From positions 3,796,001-3,860,000 of the forward strand of contig NZ_CP108143.1 of assembly GCF_036206005.1 (NCBI RefSeq): 64,000 nucleotides of DNA. The letters run 5' to 3'. Within the stretch, counting starts at the first letter, position 1. The number at the start of each line of letters is the position of its first letter. The position numbers were made by a program, and so were the translations under genes. This DNA is from Streptomyces sp. NBC_00178. GTDB lineage: Bacteria; Actinomycetota; Actinomycetes; Streptomycetales; Streptomycetaceae. The notes beneath the pieces were generated by a model. That model ran no database searches and was not told the DNA's origin. It saw only the letters and a list, made by a program, of their open reading frames with translations. This document shows positions 53,534-60,544 of the stretch, piece by piece.

Positions 53534-53739
53534 CGGTGGCCCTCCTTCCGGATCACGGAGCGGGACAGCACGCGGGACTCCTGGCGGCCGGAACGGCAGT
53601 GGATCTCGCCAAGCCCGTTACAGGTGCCGCAGGTCTTGCCGGACGAGTTGGCGCCGCTGCCACCGCAGTCCCCGCACTGTTCGTTGCGAGGTGAGCGAGG
53701 GCGCTGGGGCTTGTGCGGGCTCGCGATCAGCTGGTGCAC
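53518..53739 (-). CDS. Small DnaJ-zinc-finger-like protein
   Basis: The 73-residue protein has two CxxCxGxG-type units, CGDCGGSG and CGTCNGLG, as in the DnaJ cysteine-rich domain, which together could bind one zinc. A further Cys follows in IHCRSG. It starts at GTG 53739, after GGAGGAGG, overlapping the upstream stop, and its 3' end overlaps the radical SAM start. A role as peptide or enzyme chaperone in the operon is inference. Confidence 0.75.
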   Translation of the reverse strand: MHQLIASPHKPQRPRSPRNEQCGDCGGSGANSSGKTCGTCNGLGEIHCRSGRQESRVLSRSVIRKEGHRWPTL

Positions 53740-54056
53740 GAGACCTCCTCCATCGCGTCTTCCCAGGTGTGCTGTTTGGTGTGGTCGGCGAACAGACAGC
53801 AGCCCTCGCCGTCAGGCCCCGGGGCGGTCACCGGGCAGTCCGGCAGTGCGACGAGTTCCGTCTCGTCTGTCCCGTGCCAGCGGAGCCACAGCGCGGTCCC
53901 GTATGCCCCGGCGTCGGTGAGGAGACCGAAGTGCTCACCCTCGTCGTGCGCGGACAACTGACACTGCACTGCTCTGTCGATGTACGGGGCGGCCGACTTC
54001 TCCCGCGCTTCCCGTGCCAGTTCGAGGGGCACCCGGTGCCAGTGCGCGCACCGCAT
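53727..54056 (-). CDS. Small Cys/His-rich protein of the radical SAM operon
   Basis: The 109-residue protein contains two similar motifs, CQLSAHDEGEH and CCLFADHTKQHTW, resembling the CxLPxGHxGxH units of small actinobacterial proteins, and may bind metal. Start ATG 54056 overlaps the preceding stop (TGATG). Its own stop overlaps the next GTG. I do not know its function. Confidence 0.65.
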   Translation of the reverse strand: MRCAHWHRVPLELAREAREKSAAPYIDRAVQCQLSAHDEGEHFGLLTDAGAYGTALWLRWHGTDETELVALPDCPVTAPGPDGEGCCLFADHTKQHTWEDAMEEVSCTS

Positions 54057-54268
54057 CACGACACCATCCGGAAGGACGCGACGGCATTCCGTTCCTGCTG
54101 CGAGCACCGGGGGCAGACGCACGGCGGGTAGCTGCCCGGGTTCTCCGGGACTATCGGGTCTTCGCCCACGTGTACCTCCGTAAGAGGTCCCCACGTCTGG
54201 CCGGAGTCGCGGGAGACCCGCAAAGTCATCCGTACGTCGTCCTGTCCGTTCGCCATGGTCAGGAGCAT
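54056..54268 (-). CDS. Small protein with C-terminal CVCPRC motif, first gene of the radical SAM operon
   Basis: The 70-residue protein reads MTLRVSRDSGQTWGPLTEV and then PPCVCPRCSQQE, a pattern I associate with short proteins beside HTH regulators in Streptomyces. Starts at 54268, 54256 or 54229 are all possible; none has a strong ribosome site. It is divergent from the regulator gene, with the palindrome at 54305 in between. Confidence 0.6.
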   Translation of the reverse strand: MLLTMANGQDDVRMTLRVSRDSGQTWGPLTEVHVGEDPIVPENPGSYPPCVCPRCSQQERNAVASFRMVS

Positions 54269-54304
54269 CGCGATCCGCGGGTCCGGCCAGAAAGGCCAAG
54301 CGGA

Positions 54305-54321
54305 TTACCCAACTTGGGTAA
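54305..54321. promoter_or_regulatory. Perfect 17-bp palindromic operator in the divergent promoter region
   Basis: TTACCCAACTTGGGTAA has exact 8-bp arms around one base. It lies 36 bp upstream of the small-protein operon and 58 bp upstream of the regulator ATG, so one bound dimer could control both directions. Confidence 0.8.
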
Positions 54322-54379
54322 CATCACCCTCGGTTGACCAAGTGCAGCGATCCGTAGTCCTCATGCCGGAGCGTGCCCG

Positions 54380-55726
54380 ATGCCCGAGCCATCTCGCTCG
54401 AAGGAACTCCCGGTCAGCCTGCTCACGGACCCAGTGATGATCGAGGCATGCCAGGCCAGAGACTTCGGCCGCATCTTTCAGCTGGTCAAGGCACGAGCAG
54501 GCATCTATCCGTCGATGGTCGCGCGTCGCTGCGACCTGACCCCGAGCCGCGTGGGCGAGGTGATCGCCGGACGGCGGCAGTTGCTGCACATGGGCGTGAT
54601 CGAACGGATTTCTGACGGACTGCGCATCCCCGGACACATGCTCGGCCTTGCCCGTCGTTCCTGGGAGACGCCGCCCAGCCTGACGGTCACGCCCCGCGAA
54701 CCGGCCGAGGTGCCGACCTCAGCCGTGAAGCCGCTGGTCGCAGGACTACCAGGAGCGGACGTCGACAGCATCCTCGCCCTTGCTGCCGAGCGGGATCTCA
54801 GCGCTTCGACGCTGGACGCGCTGCACTCGTCGATCGCGGACTACTGGCGCCGGGACGACGAGCACGGCGGCGAGACCTTACGGCCGGCAGTCGTCGGCCA
54901 GCTCCGCTACGTCGTCGACCTCCTCAAGGAGCAGCGACCGGCTCCTCTACGGGACGGCCTGCACAGCATCGCGGCCGAGCTGGCACGGCTCACCGGATGG
55001 ACCTACTTCGACGCCCGCCAGTACCACCAGGCACGCGCCTACTTCACCGAAGCCCTCGGCCTGGCCAAGGCCATTGACGACCGCCAGTTCATGGCCAACG
55101 TCCTCGCCTGCATGAGCCTCCAGGCCACCTACCAGGACAAGCCCGGCGACGCCCTCGCACTCGTCACGGCAGCCCAGGACCAGGCTCGAACGGCCGCGGG
55201 GACGACACCGCGCGTGCTGGCCATGCTCGCGATGCGCGAAGCCTTCGCCCACGCCACCCTCGGCAACCACGGCGCGACCCACACCGCGATCTCGGAAGCC
55301 CACACCCAGTTCGGACGGATCGGCGCCAGCGATCCGGACCCGGCATGGGTCGCCTACTTCGACGAACCGAAGCTGATCGTGGACACCGGCATCGCGCACG
55401 GCCGCCTGGGCGAGGCCGCCCTCGCCGAACCCCTCATCGCGGACGCCCTCCGCCGAGAGCACCAGACGAACCACCGAGGCCGCGCCTTCCACGCCTTCTG
55501 GCTCGCCCGCACCCAGCTCCAGCGCGGCAAACTCGACGAGGCGTGCCACACGGCCATGGACGCCCTGGTCCCGGCGGCGGCCGTCAGCTCACAACGAGTC
55601 GCCGGCCACCTCCGGGAGTTCTACGAACAGCTGGAGCCCTTCCGCCGCGAACCGGCTGCGGTGGCATTCGAGTCCCGGCTTAGGGAAGTGCTGCCCCGTC
55701 AGATCAGCGGATCGCCTCGTCCATGA
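54380..55726 (+). CDS. XRE-type HTH regulator with TPR-like C-terminal domain
   Basis: The 448-residue protein has an N-terminal HTH (about 20-85; VKARAGIYPSMVARRCDLTP, VGEVIAGRR), a linker, and a helical TPR-like region (about 170-440) with ARLTGWTYFDARQYHQARAYFTEALGLAKA and similar units. This is a common Streptomyces regulator architecture. TPR domains of such regulators often bind peptides or partner proteins, so it may sense the product of the adjacent peptide operon, which is inference. GGAG lies 9 nt before the ATG. Its 3' end overlaps the convergent NUDIX gene by 23 bp. Confidence 0.82.
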   Translation: MPEPSRSKELPVSLLTDPVMIEACQARDFGRIFQLVKARAGIYPSMVARRCDLTPSRVGEVIAGRRQLLHMGVIERISDGLRIPGHMLGLARRSWETPPSLTVTPREPAEVPTSAVKPLVAGLPGADVDSILALAAERDLSASTLDALHSSIADYWRRDDEHGGETLRPAVVGQLRYVVDLLKEQRPAPLRDGLHSIAAELARLTGWTYFDARQYHQARAYFTEALGLAKAIDDRQFMANVLACMSLQATYQDKPGDALALVTAAQDQARTAAGTTPRVLAMLAMREAFAHATLGNHGATHTAISEAHTQFGRIGASDPDPAWVAYFDEPKLIVDTGIAHGRLGEAALAEPLIADALRREHQTNHRGRAFHAFWLARTQLQRGKLDEACHTAMDALVPAAAVSSQRVAGHLREFYEQLEPFRREPAAVAFESRLREVLPRQISGSPRP

Positions 55727-56237
55727 GGACATAGAGCAGCCCGACAAGGGACCCGCTGCTGACGACCTCGCGACGGTCGATCATGCCCCGCACGTCGGCC
55801 AGCGGGATCCACTCGATCCGGTCCGACTCATTCTTCTCGGTCGGCGGACCCTCGTACGTCGCCCCGTCGGCCCGGAAGACGTGGTGCTGGGAGTCGGTGA
55901 TGCCGTTGGCCGGCTCGGCGTAGATCAGCGGCTTGATCGGGCCGGGGCGCCAGCCGGTCTCCTCCAGCACCTCACGGGCAGCCGCGTCGGCCGGCGTCTC
56001 GCCCTCCTCGACCAGGCCCATGGGCAGCTCCCACGCCCAGGCGTCCGTGATGAAGCGGTGCCGCCACATCATCAGCACCTCGCGTCGCTCGTTGACCACG
56101 GCAGCCACGGCCAGGTGCCGGAGCTTGACGACGTGGTGCTCCCAGCGGTTCCCGTCCGGCGTCTCGACGTCGGTGAGCCACACGTTCACCCATGCGTTCT
56201 CATAGATCGGACGTTCCCCGTGGATCTTCCACTGCAT
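55704..56237 (-). CDS. NUDIX hydrolase
   Basis: The 177-residue protein has a complete Nudix box: GLVEEGETPADAAAREVLEE, with TGW after it (GX5EX7REUXEEXGU). The N-terminus WKIHGERPIYENAWVNVWL resembles ADP-ribose or nucleotide-sugar pyrophosphatases. It hydrolyses a nucleoside diphosphate linked to another moiety; the substrate is unknown. It is convergent with the regulator gene and may or may not belong to the peptide system. Confidence 0.88.
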   Translation of the reverse strand: MQWKIHGERPIYENAWVNVWLTDVETPDGNRWEHHVVKLRHLAVAAVVNERREVLMMWRHRFITDAWAWELPMGLVEEGETPADAAAREVLEETGWRPGPIKPLIYAEPANGITDSQHHVFRADGATYEGPPTEKNESDRIEWIPLADVRGMIDRREVVSSGSLVGLLYVLMDEAIR

Positions 56238-56340
56238 CGCTGCGGCCCCTCTCGATCGGCCTCCAGCATTGCAGAGCGAGGCTCGAAGACAGCAGACTTC
56301 GGCGACTTAACGTCAACCTGACCAATAGAGGAGGACATCC

Positions 56341-57282
56341 CTACTGCAGAAGAGGCGGCAAACCGGTATTCAGCTCGGCCTCGCGCCGCTCAGGGGCCGG
56401 AGTTCCTGGCTGCCCCGGGATCGCCGTAGTAGGCATGGTGACCGTCTCCTTAGGTCCGAACATCAGGCTGGACGACTGCTGGGTCCGCCGGTCGGAGACG
56501 ACGATCCCGCCGCGCCACTTCCCCATGGGGTCCTGGTACCGGAACTGCAGCTTCTTCAATCGCTGCCCGAACTGCTCCCGCAATGGCTGGTAAGCGTCAT
56601 CACAGTGCACGTTCCAAGTCACGTCGCTCAGGTAGGCATGGCACGCGATGGGGAACAGCAGGGAGGACACCACGAGGTCGGCGACTTGGAGGAGCGTGTG
56701 GGTGTCGCTGTGGCCGAAGACCGGCGACTCGATGACCCCGCGGAGGCTGTCACCGCCCGTGCGGTACTTGCGGGTGGTCACGCAGTGCACATTTGGAGCA
56801 TTTTTCACCTTCGTGCGGCTGTCGAGGACCATCATGCCGCGCGAGTGCTCGTGGGCGAGCTGAGCCTGGAAGGTCTCGTTCAGCGCGGCAACGGATGCCG
56901 GGTAGACCCCGGACTCGTCAAACGCCAGGCCCTCCTCTTTGATCCACACTCGGGCGAGGATCCGGGCTTCGTGGGATTCCAACGTGTCGAGCAGTGAAGC
57001 CACCAGCTCCATGGCCGCACGCCGCCAGCCGTGATTGCCCACACGGAGGTTCTTGCGCACGTCTGATCCCTTGATCTCGTGCTGGATCACCTCGGAGAGC
57101 TGGTCCGCGTACCGCAACTGCGGCCGGTAATGCTTCTTGACGGCAAGGAAGGCCCAGGTGAGGGACTTGACCTGGGCCCGGGGCACGGTGAATCCGCCGA
57201 CGACGAGGACCGGAGGGGCGTCCGGCCTCACGGGATCGAGCGTTTGCCCGTTGCCCGCCTCGTCGATGTAGCACAGATGCAC
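56341..57282 (-). CDS. DUF3800-family protein
   Basis: The 313-residue protein begins VHLCYIDEAGN at GTG 57282, just after GGGAGG. YIDEAG near the N-terminus and LLQVADLVVSSLLFP near the C-terminus (with conserved Asp) are hallmarks of DUF3800, a family often found beside restriction and other defence genes. A nuclease-like fold has been suggested for it, but I know of no proven activity. The C-terminal 45 residues are Pro-rich. It is divergent from hsdM. Confidence 0.82.
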   Translation of the reverse strand: MHLCYIDEAGNGQTLDPVRPDAPPVLVVGGFTVPRAQVKSLTWAFLAVKKHYRPQLRYADQLSEVIQHEIKGSDVRKNLRVGNHGWRRAAMELVASLLDTLESHEARILARVWIKEEGLAFDESGVYPASVAALNETFQAQLAHEHSRGMMVLDSRTKVKNAPNVHCVTTRKYRTGGDSLRGVIESPVFGHSDTHTLLQVADLVVSSLLFPIACHAYLSDVTWNVHCDDAYQPLREQFGQRLKKLQFRYQDPMGKWRGGIVVSDRRTQQSSSLMFGPKETVTMPTTAIPGQPGTPAPERREAELNTGLPPLLQ

Positions 57283-57621
57283 CGAGCCTCCCTGGGACAC
57301 GTCTGTGGCCGCCCCCGAAGGGACGGCCACAGGGTCTGCGCAGCCTTATGCGCGATATTTTGCTTGCTGAGTCCGATCCTGCCGAGAATGGCTACGGCCG
57401 GTCAAGCCGAGAACACGTTTGGTGGTATGGATTTCAGTCAACCTTGACGGGCGAAGCCAAGGAAGGCCGCCGAGGCGGTGGGCGCGACGGTGACGCTGTG
57501 GGGCGGCGGGCCGGGTAGACGGTGCGTGGGGGCGGAGGCCGACGTCTTCAGGCGCAGGTTGGTGCAGTCGGACTTGTCAAGTCTGGCTGGCGTGTGGTTC
57601 GGGGGCCGTAGGATCCTCTCT
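57283..57621. other. 339-bp divergent gap between the DUF3800 gene and hsdM
   Basis: It should hold promoters for both directions. A TTGACG hexamer (57443-57448) could be a -35 box toward hsdM, but no convincing -10 follows at 17 nt. The stretch around 57345-57370 (GCGATATTTTGCTTGC) is AT-richer than its surroundings. Confidence 0.4.
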
Positions 57622-59142
57622 GTGATTACGGGCGAGCTGAAGAGCAAAGTGGGGCGCGTCTGGGACGCGTTCTGGTCGGGTGGCATCTCCAATCCGTTGG
57701 AGGTGATGGAGCAGATCACGTACCTCCTCTTCATCAAGCGGCTGGACGAGATCCAGACCCGCAAGGACCGCAAGGCGACCGCAACGGGTAAGCCCGACCC
57801 GGACCCCTTCTTCTCGGACGACCAGCAGGATCTGCGCTGGCAGAACTTCAAGGTCAAGGACCCCGAGATCATGTACGGGCTCGTTGCTGACGGTGTCTTC
57901 CCGTACTTGCGTCGCATGGGCGGGGACGAATCGACGTACTCCCACCACATGAAGGACGCCCGGTTCACCATTCCGGGGCCCAACCTGCTGGCGAAGGTTG
58001 TTGACCTGCTCGACGGCATCTCCATGGACAGTAGTGACACCAAGGGCGACATCTACGAGTACCTGCTCGCGAAGATCGCCACGGCTGGCCAGAACGGCCA
58101 GTTCCGCACGCCGCGTCACATCATCGACCTGATGGTCGAGATGACCCAGCCGGGGCCCCGCGACGAGATCTGCGACCCTGCGTGCGGCACGGCCGGCTTC
58201 CTGGTGCAGGCGGCGGCATACGTGCAGCGGGTGCACCGCGACGCCCTGCTCGGGGTGGAGCAGCGCAAGCACTTCAACGAGTCGATGTTCCATGGCTTTG
58301 ACTTCGACCCCACGATGCTGCGCATCGGCTCGATGAACATGCTGCTACATGGCATTGAGAACCCGGACATCCGCTACCGCGACTCGCTCGGGGAGAACGC
58401 GGCCGCCGAGGCCGAGCGCTACTCCCTGATCCTCGCGAACCCGCCTTTCGCGGGGAGCCTGGACTACGAGTCCACAGCGGTGGACCTCCAGCGCATCGTC
58501 AAGACAAAGAAGACGGAACTGCTCTTCCTGGCTCTGTTCTTGCGGCTCCTTAAGCCCGGTGGTCGGGCGGCCGTCATCGTCCCCGATGGGGTGTTGTTCG
58601 GTTCGACCAAGGCGCACAAGGAGCTACGCCGCATCCTGGTAGAGGAACAGCAACTCCAGGCAGTGGTCAAGCTCCCGAGCGGGGTCTTCAAGCCGTACGC
58701 AGGTGTGTCGACAGCGATCCTGTTTTTCACGAAGACGGACTCGGGTGGCACGGACCACGTCTGGTTCTACGACGTTCAGGCGGATGGTCTGAGCCTGGAC
58801 GACAAGCGCAACGCGCTGCTGCCAGAGGAGCGCTTGGGCGTCCGCCCGCAAGGCGACCCGCTGACGCTGGACGAACGTCTCAAGAACAACCTCCCCGACG
58901 TCCTGGCACGCTGGCAGGAACGGGATGGCGCGGAGAGGAACCGGGCGAGGACTGAGCAGAGCTTCTGCGTGCCTAAGTCGGACATCGCGACCCAGGGATA
59001 CGACCTTTCCCTAAACCGCTACAAGCAACTCGTCCACGAGGAAATGGTGACGCGCACGCCGAAGGATATTCTAGCGGATCTGGAGCAACTAAACGAGGAG
59101 ATCGTCAAGGACACAGAGGGGCTGAAGGGAATGCTGACGTGA
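57622..59142 (+). CDS. hsdM: Type I restriction-modification system, methyltransferase subunit
   Basis: The 506-residue protein has an N-terminal helical HsdM_N domain (about 1-130) and an N6-adenine methyltransferase domain with the SAM-binding motif CDPACGTAGF and the catalytic LANPPF (NPPF). The GTG at 57622 begins VITGELKSKVGRVWDAFWSGG; AGGA is 9 nt upstream. It methylates adenine at sites chosen by HsdS. The GTG of hsdS overlaps its stop (GTGA). Confidence 0.95.
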   Translation: MITGELKSKVGRVWDAFWSGGISNPLEVMEQITYLLFIKRLDEIQTRKDRKATATGKPDPDPFFSDDQQDLRWQNFKVKDPEIMYGLVADGVFPYLRRMGGDESTYSHHMKDARFTIPGPNLLAKVVDLLDGISMDSSDTKGDIYEYLLAKIATAGQNGQFRTPRHIIDLMVEMTQPGPRDEICDPACGTAGFLVQAAAYVQRVHRDALLGVEQRKHFNESMFHGFDFDPTMLRIGSMNMLLHGIENPDIRYRDSLGENAAAEAERYSLILANPPFAGSLDYESTAVDLQRIVKTKKTELLFLALFLRLLKPGGRAAVIVPDGVLFGSTKAHKELRRILVEEQQLQAVVKLPSGVFKPYAGVSTAILFFTKTDSGGTDHVWFYDVQADGLSLDDKRNALLPEERLGVRPQGDPLTLDERLKNNLPDVLARWQERDGAERNRARTEQSFCVPKSDIATQGYDLSLNRYKQLVHEEMVTRTPKDILADLEQLNEEIVKDTEGLKGMLT

Positions 59143-60341
59143 GCCAATGGAGTGAGGCAGCTTTGGGTGAGGTTGCCGAAATCGCTCGTTCTGTGGTCGA
59201 GCCCCGCGATCTCCCTCCCGAGACTAAATACCTGGGGTTGGAGCACCTTGAACGCGGTGGACGGATTATCGGTGTTGCCACCGTAGGATCAGAGGAAGTG
59301 TCCAGCTCTAAATTTAAATTCAACGCCGGAGATATCCTCTATGGGAAGCTCCGGCCGTATCTTGGGAAGATTGCGGCGCCTGAATTTGCCGGTGTTTGCA
59401 GTACGGATATTCTTCCGGTGCGCCCGGGGCATCATCTGGAGCGTAGGTACCTCCTACACTTCCTGCGGCAACCCAGAATGGTAGAGCTGGCAAACTCTCG
59501 AGCAACGGGTGCCAACCTTCCCCGCCTAGCGCCAAAGGAGCTGGCGAAGATTCAGATTCCGCTTCCGGCCCTTGCGGAGCAGAAGCGCATCGCCGCCGTC
59601 CTCGACCAGGTAGACGCGCTCCGCGCTAAGCGCCGAGAAGCGATCGCCCTCCTTGGTGTTCTCGCCCAGTCGATCTTCCTTGATATGTTCGGTGATCCTG
59701 CAAGAAACCCAATGGGATGGGAGCAGCGTAGTTTCGGAGACCTGATCTTGGATGGTCCGCAGAATGGATTGTATAAGCCTGCGGGAGATTACGGTGACGG
59801 CGTTCCCATCCTGAGAATCGATTCTTTTCAGGCGGGAGAATTGAAGCCCGCATCGCAATGGCGGCTAGTCAACGCGAGTCTGCTAGAACAAGAGCGTTAC
59901 GGGCTCCGACAGTCCGATATTATCATCAACCGCGTGAATAGTCGTAGCCATCTCGGCAAGTCTGTGATGGTTGGAGAGGTTCCTAAGGGCTCCGTATTTG
60001 AATCAAATATGATGAGAGTTCGCGTCGATCCTTCTCTTGCGCGTCCTGTCTTTATTGAGCAGTATCTGCAGTCGGGATTTATGCGAAGGCGCATCCTTGA
60101 ATCGGCAAAGGATGCAGTGAATCAGTCGAGCATTAATCAGCAAGACGTAAAGGTGCTGCCAGTATTCGTACCCTCGATGAAGAGCCAATGCCGCTTCGAG
60201 GAGTCGCTCGAACAGATTCGAGGGGGTCAGCGAAAGCATCGCGCCCACCTCGCGACGCTCGAAGAACTCTTCACATCCCTTCAGCACCGTGCCTTCTCCG
60301 GCACTCTCTGGGATCATGAAGCCACCGGCGAAGCGGCGTAA
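59139..60341 (+). CDS. hsdS: Type I restriction-modification system, specificity subunit
   Basis: The 400-residue protein has two target-recognition domains (about 1-150 and 195-360), each followed by a helical spacer; the central one contains LAEQKRIAAVLDQVDALRAK and the last one HRAHLATLEELFTSLQHRAF. DNA of this gene is clearly poorer in G+C than its neighbours, with stretches such as AAATTTAAATTC, as expected for target-recognition domains exchanged between distant hosts. It determines the split DNA site recognised by the complex. Confidence 0.93.
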   Translation: MSQWSEAALGEVAEIARSVVEPRDLPPETKYLGLEHLERGGRIIGVATVGSEEVSSSKFKFNAGDILYGKLRPYLGKIAAPEFAGVCSTDILPVRPGHHLERRYLLHFLRQPRMVELANSRATGANLPRLAPKELAKIQIPLPALAEQKRIAAVLDQVDALRAKRREAIALLGVLAQSIFLDMFGDPARNPMGWEQRSFGDLILDGPQNGLYKPAGDYGDGVPILRIDSFQAGELKPASQWRLVNASLLEQERYGLRQSDIIINRVNSRSHLGKSVMVGEVPKGSVFESNMMRVRVDPSLARPVFIEQYLQSGFMRRRILESAKDAVNQSSINQQDVKVLPVFVPSMKSQCRFEESLEQIRGGQRKHRAHLATLEELFTSLQHRAFSGTLWDHEATGEAA

Positions 60342-60544
60342 GTCGCTCTCGCCGTACCCGGTGCGCAGCACCAACCGCGCACTACCAGCACCACGTGCCG
60401 CCCTTGCGGCTGGGCAGGGGAGCCTGGCCCAAGGCGGTTCTGCCTTAGCAACCAGACGGATATATCGGCCTCGTGTCGGCCTGGGGATGCGGAGCCGGGC
60501 CCGCTTGGCAAGACCGTCACAGGGGAGAGGGACGCCGCACCGCC

